Translations under genes and position numbers: made by a program | Source of the DNA: an uncultured Ignavibacteria bacterium | GTDB taxonomy: Bacteria > Bacteroidota > Ignavibacteria > Tepidaquicellales > Tepidaquicellaceae | NCBI GenBank assembly: GCA_937974175.1 | Contig: CALJIG010000035.1 | Span: 37,019 to 101,018, forward strand | DNA length: 64,000 nt | Direction of reading: 5' to 3' | Shown here: positions 52,807 to 63,600 of the stretch, in pieces | Layout: every line of letters begins with the position of its first letter | Position numbering within the stretch: position 1 is the first letter of the stretch | Notes under the pieces: model-generated | The model's database searches: none | What the model was told of the DNA's origin: nothing | Seen by the model: only the letters and a program-made list of their open reading frames with translations

Positions 52807-54303
52807 TTATTTTATATTTGAGTTTACCCATTTATCCCACTCATCTAAAAAGTATTTCATAGCTGTATCTTTTTCTGATTGAGATAATGCAGAGTACACA
52901 AGAGAGTTCAATGCAAGTTTTTTTATTTGCTTTAGGTCAAGCTCCCATGCCATGTATGCAGTCCAGAAATCGTAACTCAATCCTTTGTAATTAAATATCT
53001 GCGGGTCATCTGAACTTATTGCAACAGGTATACCTTTATTAATGTATCCCGATGCAGGGTGCATTCTGAGATTTTGCACATAGCCTAGAATCTGATTGCT
53101 TAAAGGAGATACTTCAAGACAAATTCCTTCCTGCTTTGCAATTTGCTCAAGAGTTGGAAATCTGAATAAATTTACTCCGTGACCTATACGTTTTGTTTTA
53201 AGAAGTATTGCATCATATAAATTTAAGTCGCTTGGTAGAGTGCTTTCCCCATCGTGAAAATAAAACGGAAGCGATAAATTATAAACTTTCTCCAGTGAAT
53301 CTTTCTTAAAAAACTCATTGAGGAAATAATCGGTTGTATGCCCTGCATCTTCTTCGCCGACTAAGTCAAAACCGACTAACAGGTTGGGATATTCTTTCTT
53401 AATAGCAAAAGCAGTTTCAATATACTTCATTACTCCGCCGGGTGTATTGCCTCTCCACCCTGCAAAGATTATCTTGCTGGTAAAATGAGGATACTGAACC
53501 TGCAATACAGATATAACTTCACTGTACATTTTTGCAAAATCAAGATAGCTGTATTCTTTATCTAAGTCATAAATTCCGTGCATGCCGGATCTTAACTCAA
53601 CATGCTGCACATTATCTTTTAAAAGTAATTCCAACGCATTTTTTTTATACTCTTTATAAACAGGAAGGTATTCAATAAGTCCCGACATACGGTCAAAGAT
53701 TTTTTCAAAATCTTCCCATATAACTGCGCTCCCTTCATCGGCTTCGCTGAATGTTAAAAGTTTTAAAAGCTTGTTATCAAAATCAGAGTCTTTATCTCTT
53801 AGCTCTTTTACCAATACCCAGTTTGCAGGTGCTTTATCCTTCGCATAAAAATGTAAAGTGCCATATGTTTCTTTTCCGTCATCGGAATTATAGAAGTAAC
53901 AGTTATCCATATATGAAGCATTTTTCACAAGCCACTCTGCATCTCCCATTGCAGTTGAATGAATATGAAGCATTGCTCCTTTAGGCATTTTTTGAAACAT
54001 CTTATATATTAAAGATGTATCAATCATATTTCTGCACTTGTAAAAATAGTTTGCAGGCGGAAATTTTGCGCCGGAATATTTTATATAATCTCTTTGCAGT
54101 TCTTTTAAATAGCTGTCAAGCTGCTGTTCTTTTTCATTCAATACGATATCATATCCAAGCCGTGTTAAACTATCGGCAGAAAATAATATACCTCTTGACT
54201 TATAATAGCCATCACGGTCATTATTTAAATCATTGAGATTAATGTCCTGAGAAAAAACAAAAGCAGGAATAAGAATAGCTAAAAAAAGTAAGAGAGATTT
54301 CAT
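52807..54303 (-). CDS. Exported adenosine deaminase-like (ADGF type) protein
   Basis: The 498-residue product has a signal peptide (MKSLLLFLAILIPAFVFSQD) and the amidohydrolase fold of adenosine deaminase-related growth factors. Metal-binding and catalytic segments are MLHIHST (first two His), FYFHDGES, RIGHGVNLF and ISSDDPQIF. The region VGFDLVGEEDAGHTTDYF and CLEVSPLSNQILGYV are also family hallmarks. Secreted adenosine deaminases of this type convert extracellular adenosine to inosine. It stands alone. Confidence 0.9.
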   Translation of the reverse strand: MKSLLLFLAILIPAFVFSQDINLNDLNNDRDGYYKSRGILFSADSLTRLGYDIVLNEKEQQLDSYLKELQRDYIKYSGAKFPPANYFYKCRNMIDTSLIYKMFQKMPKGAMLHIHSTAMGDAEWLVKNASYMDNCYFYNSDDGKETYGTLHFYAKDKAPANWVLVKELRDKDSDFDNKLLKLLTFSEADEGSAVIWEDFEKIFDRMSGLIEYLPVYKEYKKNALELLLKDNVQHVELRSGMHGIYDLDKEYSYLDFAKMYSEVISVLQVQYPHFTSKIIFAGWRGNTPGGVMKYIETAFAIKKEYPNLLVGFDLVGEEDAGHTTDYFLNEFFKKDSLEKVYNLSLPFYFHDGESTLPSDLNLYDAILLKTKRIGHGVNLFRFPTLEQIAKQEGICLEVSPLSNQILGYVQNLRMHPASGYINKGIPVAISSDDPQIFNYKGLSYDFWTAYMAWELDLKQIKKLALNSLVYSALSQSEKDTAMKYFLDEWDKWVNSNIK

Positions 54304-54433
54304 GGGGTGTTGTAAGTTTCCGATTATTTTAATTGTAAGCCGTAATTTATGAAAATTATATCAAAGTTTCTGTATTAATTCTCCCATATAAATACACTAT
54401 ATTAATTGTTCATTTCTAAATGTTAAACAATAA

Positions 54434-56107
54434 ATGGCTGATAATAAAATAATATTTTCCATGGTGGGGGTTAGCAAAACTTTTCCGCCTCAAAAAAAAG
54501 TTTTAAATAATATTTATCTCTCGTTTTTCTATGGAGCGAAGATTGGAATCATTGGTCTTAACGGTTCAGGAAAATCTACTCTCCTGAAAATAATCGCAGG
54601 GATTGAAACCAATTTCATGGGTGAAGTTCACTTCACTAAAAATTATAAAATCGGTTACCTTTCACAGGAACCTGAGCTTGATGATACAAAGACAGTAAAA
54701 GAAATCGTAATGGAAGGCGTTAGCGAAGTTGCAAATATCCTGAAAGAATACGAAGAGCTTAACATGAAATTTGCCGAGCCTATGGATGACGATACTATGA
54801 CTAAGCTTATTGAAAGACAAGGTGAGCTTACTGAAATGATAGAGCATAAAAACGGATGGGAGCTGGATTCAAAACTGGAGAGAGCTATGGATGCATTAAG
54901 ATGCCCCGATGAAGATAGAATTGTAGGAACGCTTTCCGGAGGAGAAAGAAGAAGAGTTGCATTGTGCAGATTGCTTCTTCAGGAACCCGAAATACTTTTA
55001 CTCGATGAGCCTACAAACCATCTTGATGCGGAATCAGTTGACTGGCTTGAGCAGCACTTAAAACAATATCCCGGAACCGTTATTGCTATCACTCACGATA
55101 GGTACTTCCTTGATAATGTTGCAGGATGGATTTTGGAATTAGACAGAGGCGAAGGAATTCCATGGGAAGGAAACTACTCATCCTGGCTTGAACAGAAATC
55201 AAATCGTTTAGCATTAGAAGAGAAACAAGAAAGCAAGAGAAGAAAAACACTTGAGCGTGAGCTTGAGTGGGTGAAAATGTCTCCGCGAGCAAGACAGGCG
55301 AAATCAAAAGCACGTCTGCAATCTTACGATAAATTATTGAATGAAGATGTTAAACAGAAAGAAGAAAAACTTGAGTTGTTCATTCCTAACGGCCCTAGAC
55401 TCGGTAATAAAGTTATAGAAGCAATTGGCGTATCAAAATCTTACGGTGATAAGTTGTTATTTGAAAATCTGAATTTCAATCTTCCTCCAAATGGAATCGT
55501 CGGAATAATCGGACCGAACGGCGCGGGTAAAACTACTTTGTTCAAGCTTATTCAGGGTATGGAGCATGCAGATGCAGGAACTTTTGAAGTCGGCGATACA
55601 GTGAAGACTGCTTACGTTGACCAGAGCCACGATGATATCGACCCGAATAAAACTGTATGGGAAGTTATTTCAGGGGGTGATGAAAATATTTCTATTGCAG
55701 GAAAGCTTTTTAATTCAAGAGCATACGTTGCTAAGTTTAATTTCAGCGGTGCTGACCAGGGCAAACTTTGCGGAACACTTTCCGGTGGTGAAAGAAACCG
55801 TCTGCATTTGGCAATCGCATTGAAACAGGAAGGAAACGTTCTCTTACTCGATGAACCTACCAATGATATTGACGTGAATACATTGAGAGCTTTGGAAGAA
55901 GCTTTAGAAGATTTTGCCGGCTGCGCAGTAATAATATCGCATGACAGGTGGTTCCTGGATAGAGTTGCAACACATATTCTCTCCTATGAAGGTGACGGAG
56001 TTGTATATTATTTTGAAGGCGGCTACAGTGACTATGAAGAAAGCAAGAAGAAGAGACTTGGTAATTTAGAACCTAAAAAATTCCGCTACAAAAAACTTGT
56101 AAAGTAA
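54434..56107 (+). CDS. ettA: Energy-dependent translational throttle protein EttA (ABC-F)
   Basis: EttA binds the ribosomal E site and adjusts the start of elongation to the ATP/ADP ratio. The 557 residues contain two ABC domains: Walker A sites GLNGSGKST and GPNGAGKTT, signatures LSGGERRRVALCRLL and LSGGERNRLHLAIAL, and Walker B sites EILLLDEPTNHLD and NVLLLDEPTNDID. The linker WVKMSPRARQAKSKARLQSY is the EttA-type P-site tRNA interaction motif. The length is that of EttA, not the longer Uup. ComF follows after 9 bases. Confidence 0.95.
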   Translation: MADNKIIFSMVGVSKTFPPQKKVLNNIYLSFFYGAKIGIIGLNGSGKSTLLKIIAGIETNFMGEVHFTKNYKIGYLSQEPELDDTKTVKEIVMEGVSEVANILKEYEELNMKFAEPMDDDTMTKLIERQGELTEMIEHKNGWELDSKLERAMDALRCPDEDRIVGTLSGGERRRVALCRLLLQEPEILLLDEPTNHLDAESVDWLEQHLKQYPGTVIAITHDRYFLDNVAGWILELDRGEGIPWEGNYSSWLEQKSNRLALEEKQESKRRKTLERELEWVKMSPRARQAKSKARLQSYDKLLNEDVKQKEEKLELFIPNGPRLGNKVIEAIGVSKSYGDKLLFENLNFNLPPNGIVGIIGPNGAGKTTLFKLIQGMEHADAGTFEVGDTVKTAYVDQSHDDIDPNKTVWEVISGGDENISIAGKLFNSRAYVAKFNFSGADQGKLCGTLSGGERNRLHLAIALKQEGNVLLLDEPTNDIDVNTLRALEEALEDFAGCAVIISHDRWFLDRVATHILSYEGDGVVYYFEGGYSDYEESKKKRLGNLEPKKFRYKKLVK

Positions 56108-56116
56108 TTTTTTACA

Positions 56117-56803
56117 ATGAAAATTGTAAATGATATAGTTGATTTTTTGTATCCAAGAGTTTGTTTGGTATCAGAGAGTAATCTGCCCGAAAATAATACG
56201 AACAGGTTTGTTTTGGATTCAACTCTTGCAAATCTTGAGAGAGTTTCTAAAAGTCAATTAAATGAGTTAAGAGGAAAAGTTAAATCCGATTTCGCATTTT
56301 CATTGTATGATTTTGCACAGAAGTCGGATTTTGAAAAAATAATTCATCACCTGAAATACAGCGGGATGAAAGACCTGGGAGTTTTTCTTGGAGAACATCT
56401 TGCAGGATATGTGAAGCTTGAAATTGAAGAACAGAAAGAAAGTTACGATTATATAATTCCTGTTCCGCTTCATAAAACTAAGGTAAGAGAAAGAGGTTAT
56501 AACCAGTCCGAGTATATAGTAAAAGGACTGAGCGGGACATTAAATATTCCTTTTTTATTCGATGTAATAAACCGAAAGCTTTACACAAAATCACAGACAA
56601 AATTAACGCTGCTAGAAAGGCAAAAGAATATTTTAGGAGCTTTTGCTTTTAACAATTCTTATAATGAAAAATTGAAAGATAAAAATATAATTCTGCTTGA
56701 TGATGTTGTCACAACGGGAGCAACGGTAAATGAATGTATAAAAGTCGTGCGCGAAGCTGGAGTAAATAAAATTTTTACCGTTTCACTTGCAATGGCAGAA
56801 TAA
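56117..56803 (+). CDS. ComF-family phosphoribosyltransferase-like protein, zinc finger degenerate
   Basis: The 228-residue protein has the type I phosphoribosyltransferase domain with the PRPP loop D195-D-V-V-T-T-G-A-T203 and the conserved IPVPLHKTKVRERGYNQSEYI. ComF proteins take part in DNA uptake in competence or in related processes. The usual N-terminal four-Cys zinc finger appears lost: after VCLVSESNL no further Cys is present in the expected positions. It is probably co-transcribed with ettA (9-base gap). It ends 2 bases from the convergent aminotransferase. Confidence 0.86.
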   Translation: MKIVNDIVDFLYPRVCLVSESNLPENNTNRFVLDSTLANLERVSKSQLNELRGKVKSDFAFSLYDFAQKSDFEKIIHHLKYSGMKDLGVFLGEHLAGYVKLEIEEQKESYDYIIPVPLHKTKVRERGYNQSEYIVKGLSGTLNIPFLFDVINRKLYTKSQTKLTLLERQKNILGAFAFNNSYNEKLKDKNIILLDDVVTTGATVNECIKVVREAGVNKIFTVSLAMAE

Positions 56804-56805
56804 AA

Positions 56806-57975
56806 TTAATACGCTTTCAAAGCTTCAGTAAGTTTTAAAATATCTTCTTCGTTGTTAAATAAATGAGCAGATAGTCTCAGATACCCTTCTCTTAGTGCCA
56901 CATAAATTTTCTTCTGCTCTAAATCCTTCTGTATCTTTTCATTTTTTGAAGAATCTTTGTGAGAAAATATCAGGATGTTTGAACGTTGTACCGGGTTCAA
57001 ATCACATTCAATTGTGAAATTACTTCCATCAACTTCTTCTATGAAAATATCCTGTAATTTTAAAATGTGATTAAAAATATTCTCAACTCCGATCTTCAAA
57101 AATAACTCGACTGCGCATTCCATACCTATCATACCAAGGCAATTCAATGTTGAGTTTTCATAAACAACTGCATCGTTTCTGAAATTCAAATTGTAGTTTA
57201 GAAAATTTTTGAAGTCGTAATTTATACTTGTTGTTGCTACATAGCTTGGTTTAACTTTCTCTCTTATATTCGCAGGAATATAAGCGAAGCCTACTCCTGA
57301 AGGAGACATCATCCATTTCTGTGAACCGGCTGAAAGGAAATCTATGTTGTATTCATCTACATAAGTGGGGCAAGCTCCAACGGCTTGTATGGCATCTACA
57401 ACTAAATAACATCCGTTATCGCGGCAGATTTTGCTTATAGTTTTTAAATCATTTCTGAAGCCTAAAAACTCAACTGAACTTATGGTAAGAACTTTTGCAT
57501 TAGTTCTCTTAATGGTAGCTTCAATATCAGAAATTTTTATTTTACCTTTATCGGATGGAATCATTTCATATTTTATTCCTCTCATCTTTTCCTGATTCAT
57601 CCATGGGTAAGGCACAGCGGGAAATTCCGAATCGGCAAATATAACTGTATCTCCTGCATTCAAATCAATACCATTTGCAAAAACATTTAGACCGTGAGTT
57701 GTGCTTGATGTCAGAAAGATATCTTCCGCTTTAGCATGTATAAGCTCTCCACATTTCTTTCTCAGACGTTCTGCAGTCTGATAATTTATAAGACTTAAGT
57801 TTTCATTGGTAAAAGTAAATCCATCCACTGCTTCTATCAATCTTCTTCTTGTCTCTAATGAGTAATGAGAGTAGTGCGCATTATCAAGATAAGTGCAATG
57901 CTCTGTTACAGGAAAAAGTTTTCTTGCATCTTCGCAAGTTTTTATGTGCTCAAACTCTTTTTGAATATCTGTCAT
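56806..57975 (-). CDS. Aminotransferase class V family protein
   Basis: The 389-residue enzyme is of PLP fold type I. PLP-binding residues are D194 and Q197 (LVVDAIQAVG), and the Schiff-base Lys is K220 (AGSQKWMMSPSG). The fold is that of cysteine desulfurase/kynureninase-like and isopenicillin-epimerase-like members. The active-site Cys loop of a cysteine desulfurase is not visible, so a sulfur-transfer role is not supported. It is the last gene of a three-gene minus-strand operon (14-base gap to the lytic transglycosylase). Confidence 0.85.
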   Translation of the reverse strand: MTDIQKEFEHIKTCEDARKLFPVTEHCTYLDNAHYSHYSLETRRRLIEAVDGFTFTNENLSLINYQTAERLRKKCGELIHAKAEDIFLTSSTTHGLNVFANGIDLNAGDTVIFADSEFPAVPYPWMNQEKMRGIKYEMIPSDKGKIKISDIEATIKRTNAKVLTISSVEFLGFRNDLKTISKICRDNGCYLVVDAIQAVGACPTYVDEYNIDFLSAGSQKWMMSPSGVGFAYIPANIREKVKPSYVATTSINYDFKNFLNYNLNFRNDAVVYENSTLNCLGMIGMECAVELFLKIGVENIFNHILKLQDIFIEEVDGSNFTIECDLNPVQRSNILIFSHKDSSKNEKIQKDLEQKKIYVALREGYLRLSAHLFNNEEDILKLTEALKAY

Positions 57976-57989
57976 AAATTATTTTAAAT

Positions 57990-59060
57990 TTATTTCTTTT
58001 TCTTTTTTGATTTTTTAGTTGTTACTTTCTTTTCTTCAGGAAGATTTGACTCGTAATACTTTTTATACTCAGTATAATAAAACCAAATTGCATCTACATA
58101 ATTATAAGGCTCTTTCCAGTTATCCAATGTCCCGTATGTTGGTTTTTTTCTATCGGGCCAAACCAGAGCATGAATAGAGTCACTCTTTGATGATAGATAA
58201 GGATAAGACTCCTTCACATTATCCCAAAGCTTATAATCTTTTTCAAGAAAAGCTGTAATTGTTAAAGCATCAATTACTCTTCCCAGTCCGGCATTGTATG
58301 CTGCGAGAGCAAACTTATATCTTTCATCACCGAACTCAGAGAACTGCGATGCTAGCGATGCATAATAATATATACCTGCTATTAAATTATTCTGTGGCGT
58401 GCGTGTATCTTCGAGTGAAAGCTGATTCTGCAAGCCTTGTCCCGTACGCGGCATAATCTGCATAAAGCCAAGTGCTCCTGCATGCGAGACTGCATCAGGA
58501 TTGAAATAAGATTCCTGCCTTATGATTGCAAGCACAAGTCTCCAATCAAGCTTGTAAAAATTGCACTCGCGCTTAATCATTTCACCGTATTCATCAACTA
58601 AAGCCTGAACATTTCCCGGACTGAATGAACGTGTTTTCTTTATCTCCCCGGAAACTTTTTCTAATCCGCCGGCATCTATACCTTTTATTGTCTGCCTGAA
58701 ATTCGAGTTTGAAGTAAATAAGTCGAGCAATCTTGGCCAGTTGCGGAGCAAGCCTTCAACATAGTTTTCAGTTTCAAAAGAGTTGTATGTTACAAATTCG
58801 TTAAAGTCAGTTTTGTTTTGTTTCTTCTCTTCGGTAGGTGTTACTATTTCACCGTTTGACTTAGGAATATTTTCTTTTACCGGCAAACTATTATTGTGCG
58901 GCACTGAACTTCCTGTAGCATAGATTAAAAATCCGACTACCAATACCGACTGAAAAATTATAGAAATATGTTTTGATTTAAGGACTTTAATAATTTTATC
59001 CTTATCAAACTTTATAAGCTTGTTCTTATATATTAATATTTGTGCTTTATTAATTTTCAA
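57990..59060 (-). CDS. Membrane-anchored lytic transglycosylase (SLT family)
   Basis: The 356-residue protein has an N-terminal membrane helix (about 33-50) after a basic start, and an SLT/goose-lysozyme-type domain with catalytic Glu183 in IIRQESYFNPDAVS, then GALGFMQIMP and LAAYNAGLGRV. It cleaves peptidoglycan glycan strands with release of anhydro ends, in the periplasm. The C-terminal tail is a run of Lys/Thr/Ser (KKVTTKKSKKKKK). It starts with TTG overlapping the stop of the upstream gene as TTGA. Confidence 0.9.
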   Translation of the reverse strand: MKINKAQILIYKNKLIKFDKDKIIKVLKSKHISIIFQSVLVVGFLIYATGSSVPHNNSLPVKENIPKSNGEIVTPTEEKKQNKTDFNEFVTYNSFETENYVEGLLRNWPRLLDLFTSNSNFRQTIKGIDAGGLEKVSGEIKKTRSFSPGNVQALVDEYGEMIKRECNFYKLDWRLVLAIIRQESYFNPDAVSHAGALGFMQIMPRTGQGLQNQLSLEDTRTPQNNLIAGIYYYASLASQFSEFGDERYKFALAAYNAGLGRVIDALTITAFLEKDYKLWDNVKESYPYLSSKSDSIHALVWPDRKKPTYGTLDNWKEPYNYVDAIWFYYTEYKKYYESNLPEEKKVTTKKSKKKKK

Positions 59061-60523
59061 TTGTTATTCTTTACGTAAACAGTGAAGTGTTTGTTTTCAA
59101 GCTCTGCTTTTTTGTAACCAAGAATGTTGTGGATTTTATCAAAATAAAAATACGGAAGTTCATTGTTTCTTAAAACTACAAAAGGAGCTTTACCTTTATT
59201 CGTAATTTTATTCATGAAGCCTATATTAAGAAACATAGAATTATCGGGAATAATTCTATGTGGTTTATTACCATATATCTGATGAATGTAGTTGAACTCA
59301 GTTATATAATGAGAGGAGTTTTTTACAATCCCTTTTTGATTTATTTCATTCCATAAATCATGCTCCCAGGCATAATGGATATTTATATTCGTTTCAATTT
59401 CTTTTACGAATGCAGAATTGGCAATAAACAATATCAACGGCAAAGCTAAAATACAATATTTTACTATAGGTTTCTTTGCAAATGCAAAGTCTGTCAAAAT
59501 TTTTAAGGATATAAAAAATAAAAGGAAGCACAATATATAAACGGGAGCAAGCAGTCTGCTTTCAAGGTAATCGAATGAGCTGACTAATGATAAGAAGTAT
59601 ATTCCGGAAAAGTTTATAATTATTCCTATGAAAACCACTTGCCAGATTTTGAAATCTATGTTGTTTGTTATTTTTTTCCTGTATTGAAACCATGTAGGAC
59701 TTAACCCTACAACTAAAAGCAAAATAGCCCATACATTTGCAAGCTTGTTATTACCGAGCAGGAACAATGTCCATTTGAACGGTCTCAATATATTGGAGGA
59801 ATTAAACTGCTGAAATATTTTATGCGATGATGTAAAGTATCCGTAGATAATTTCATTCCTCAAATACCATATTACGACAAATACACCTGATGTAAATACG
59901 AATAAAGCTAACTTTGCAAAACTCTTCCTATGTAAAACGAAAGGTATTAAGAAAAAAGTGCAGTTAAATACTCCGTACATTTTTATAAATGCAGATAACG
60001 ATACTGCTATACAGCCAAGTATCCAGTATTTTTTATTATCCTCTTTCAATAATTTTACTGCAAAGTAAAATGAAAGAAGTGACCAGAAGATAAAAAATGT
60101 CTCTGTCCAGAAATGACTGAATATAAATCTGAATGGCTCGAAAAAAATAAGGAACAATAAAAATATTATTTTCAAATAATCATTAAGCTTTAACTCGTAC
60201 AAAATCATCAGCACAATTAAATATACAAGTACGATACATACAGAGTTCATCATAAGCATTACCGTATCAGGATTATCGGTAAATAAAAAAAATGCAGATG
60301 CGAAAAGAGGAAGACCGGGCATGTATTCTGTATAGGGTTCAATCTTTGGCTCAAATGATTTTGACGGCCAGTTTGAATAGACAAAAAGAGAACCGTGCTT
60401 AACAAGATTTTCAGAAGCTGTTATATAATTAGTGGAGTCCGGTGATAACGAGAAATGATTTAGCCAGTGAACTATAGAAATAAATGAGCCTATGGCAAAT
60501 AATATGGCGATGATATATTTCAA
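59057..60523 (-). CDS. Multi-pass membrane glycosyltransferase-like protein (GT-C type)
   Basis: The 488-residue protein has about ten membrane segments. The first periplasmic loop reads HFSLSPDSTNYITASENLVKHG, in which the Asp matches the metal/sugar-phosphate-binding acid of GT-C glycosyltransferases such as the ArnT/GT39 group; the C-terminal part is soluble. It may transfer sugar from a polyprenyl phosphate donor to a lipid or protein in the periplasm. The start is TTG at 60523. It heads an operon with the lytic transglycosylase and the aminotransferase. Confidence 0.75.
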   Translation of the reverse strand: MKYIIAILFAIGSFISIVHWLNHFSLSPDSTNYITASENLVKHGSLFVYSNWPSKSFEPKIEPYTEYMPGLPLFASAFFLFTDNPDTVMLMMNSVCIVLVYLIVLMILYELKLNDYLKIIFLLFLIFFEPFRFIFSHFWTETFFIFWSLLSFYFAVKLLKEDNKKYWILGCIAVSLSAFIKMYGVFNCTFFLIPFVLHRKSFAKLALFVFTSGVFVVIWYLRNEIIYGYFTSSHKIFQQFNSSNILRPFKWTLFLLGNNKLANVWAILLLVVGLSPTWFQYRKKITNNIDFKIWQVVFIGIIINFSGIYFLSLVSSFDYLESRLLAPVYILCFLLFFISLKILTDFAFAKKPIVKYCILALPLILFIANSAFVKEIETNINIHYAWEHDLWNEINQKGIVKNSSHYITEFNYIHQIYGNKPHRIIPDNSMFLNIGFMNKITNKGKAPFVVLRNNELPYFYFDKIHNILGYKKAELENKHFTVYVKNNN

Positions 60524-60575
60524 TCCTCAAAAATAGCTTTCTTATCTCAAACTAAAAATTCATATGTTCACTTAT

Positions 60576-60614
60576 AAATAAAAAAGCCCATCCCGATTTT
60601 CTCAGGATGAGCTT
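60576..60614 (-). terminator. Terminator after the subtilase gene
   Basis: On the minus strand AAGCTCATCC pairs with GGATGGGCTT (10 bp, one G-U), followed by TTTTATTTAT. It lies 44 bases beyond the subtilase stop codon. Confidence 0.75.
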
Positions 60615-60627
60615 ATAAAAATACATC

Positions 60628-60660
60628 TGTTAATTGTTAATTGCTAATTGCTAATTGTTA
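60628..60660. repeat. Heptamer array overlapping the subtilase stop codon
   Basis: Units TAATTGT, TAATTGC, TAATTGC, TAATTGT from 60631 to 60658, followed by TATTTGA; the stop codon (60658-60660) lies in the last unit boundary. Confidence 0.8.
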
Positions 60661-63600
60661 TTTGATCAGCATCATTCGTTTTGTTTCAACAAATCCTGTT
60701 GTTTCAATTCTGTAGAAGTAAACACCGCTTGAAAGAGCAGAAGCGTTGAAATCAACAGAGTAATATCCTGCAGGTTTCACTTCGTTAACAAGCTTGGCAA
60801 CTTCTTTACCTACAACATCATAAATTTTCAATGTAACAAAGCCTTGCTTTGGCAATGAGAAATTTATTTTTGTTGAAGGATTGAAAGGATTCGGATAGTT
60901 CTGAGACAATTCGAATTTTTCAGGTGTAAGTGAAATATTATTTCCTGTTCCTGTAGCTCCGCCTGCTGTAATATCATCAACAAAGAAGTTATTACCGAAT
61001 GCTGATAATGCAGTGAACCTTACCATATTTGTTCCGACAGGCATTGCAAATAACTTTGTACCCCACTCATTATTAGCAGGTGTCATGTACTCAGTATTGT
61101 TTCCGATTGCCCCTGTTGTAGATAAGTTATTTGTTGAGTTATAACCTGTTGCAGGTGTATTTGTAGCTCTTAAAGTTATCAACCTGTTCCATGTTGTACC
61201 GCCATTAGTTGAAGTATAAATTGCTAATGAATCTGCTGATAATGTTGTTGTCGGCTGATAGAATTTATGAGCATAGTTAAATCTTAAATAATTCGCTCCT
61301 GAAAGTACAGGTGGGAATTGATTACTTGACAATGACTGTGTTGTACCGCCTGATGCTGAATAATAATCGAACATCGCAGAACCGACTGTTGCTCCGTAGC
61401 CGCCCGGTGTTTGTCTTGTCCAGTACTGTGTTCCTGTACCTGTATAAGCCCACTCTGCAGGTGGGAATGTTGTTCCGACAAAGCTTTCATTCAACGGTAA
61501 TGAACCAACTCTTCTTAGCGTAATATTTCTTGTTTCACTTGATGCAAGTGAGTCTGTTGAACTTCTGTAAGCATATACTCTCCACTGACCGACTAATGAA
61601 TCACCTCTTGCAACACCTAAGCCTGCAAGTATTCCGTCAAGCGCGGAGTTTACAATTGAAAGCGATGTATCTAATCCGCTGTTGTTTGCAGGAAGAACGA
61701 TTGTTGCAGGTCCTGAGAATGTCGGATTATCAAACATAAATTTATACGTAGCGCCTGTACCTGATTTTCTCCAGTTAATATTTACAACTGAGTTATCATT
61801 TCCTGCAGTAATCACTGTAGTATTTGTAGGTGGAGTATTTAATGCAAATGGCGCTAAAGTAATTTGTGTTCTTCTGAATGTAATTGAACGTGGTCCGCTT
61901 GTTGCCTTTAAAGAATCAGGTCCGGGTGCATTCGGTGCTCTGAATGCCCATACATCCCATTGACCTACTGATGAATCGCTTGCGCTTCCGTTTGCTGTCC
62001 ATCCGTTAGCTGCTAAGATAGCATCTAACTGACCTAATGTTGTTGTATAGCTGTTTGTTGCTGAATTTAATGTTAATTTTCTTGTTGATGTTGTAGGGCT
62101 TCCGAATATAAATTTATAGCTTGCTCCGGTTGCTGATGTATCCCATGTAATTGTTACAGGTGTTGTTGAACCCGGTACAGTTACAATTCTTGTGCTTGCA
62201 GGAGGTGTTTGTAAGTTAAATGCGCTTAGCGGATATGATGCAAGCTGTCTGTAAGCTGCTGCTAAGTTTATTAATCCTTTACCGTAATTGTTATCTTCAC
62301 CTGCTGCGCCTAAATCTGTGCATGTTGAAAATATTACTGCTTTAATTTGTTTACCTGTCATAAATGGTGCTACGCTTTTTAATAAAGCAATTGCGCCGCC
62401 AACGTGCGGAGATGCCATTGATGTTCCGCTGATTGTATAATATGAATTTCCTGAACCGCATGAGCTGATGTTTACACCCGGTGCTGAGATTTCAGGTTTG
62501 ATTGCCAATGTACCAACACCGCCGCAAATAGAAGGACCACGGCTGGAGAATGAAGCAATAGGATATCCTGCTGTGTTACCGTCAACTGCGCCTGTACAGA
62601 ATACGTTGATTGAATCTAAGTTAATGTTCTTCGGTGGTGTAACTGTTGATGCGCCCGGTCCTGAGTTACCTGCAGAGAATACGATACCGATACCGACTGC
62701 TTCAATATTTACAAGTAATGTTCTGTAAATTGATGTAGCGCACTGGTCGCCTGCATTCGGGTCCTGCCATGAGCAGCTGATAGCATCAGGATAATCCATT
62801 GTTGCTATGTTACTGTCAGGGTTTGCAGCCCACTGGAATGCTGTTATATTATTTGTAGGATATACTGCTCCGGGGCAATCTGTTACCGCTGCTGCCATCC
62901 ATCTTGCATCAGGAGCAACACCGATTGTATCACCGCCTGCTGTTCGTCCTGTCATAATACCCATTGTATGAGAGCCGTGATAGTCTGTTCCGCAAGGAGC
63001 AGGAAAATTCACGTTTGGAGTTTGAACGTTAAGCCATGAGTGATACCAAGCTCTTCCGTTATTTCCCCACCATCTTGAATTCAAAGCGGCGTGGTTTCCG
63101 TTTACTCCGTTATCAATATTCATAACGGTTCTTCCCTGTCCTGTAAATCCTTTTGCCCATACAGAATCTGCTTTGATAACTCTTAAGCCGATTTGTGTAG
63201 CTTCAGTATTTTCTGAAAATTCAGTAGAAGGATTTAACGGTTTATCCATTGTAAGCTCATCGTCTAAATCCATAAATTCAACATCAGGTCTTAATGCAAT
63301 CATGTTGATAATTTCATTTGTTGTCTTCATGTAAATCATGTTGACAATCCAGTAAGCGCTGTATTCGCTTACCTTTCCGATATTTTTTTGTGAGTTAAGA
63401 TATTCAAGAATCGGTCCCTGAGTTTCTCTTGCATTATTCATCAAGGTTGTAATAACCGTTTGATATCTGAACTCAAGACTTGCGTTCATCCTGTAAAGGT
63501 CAGCGTCCATTTGTTCCATATTGACTCTGTTCTTCATAAGAACCATAACGCGAGTGTATTGCAGAGGGTTTACTACCTGCATTTTATTCTGCAGACGCTC

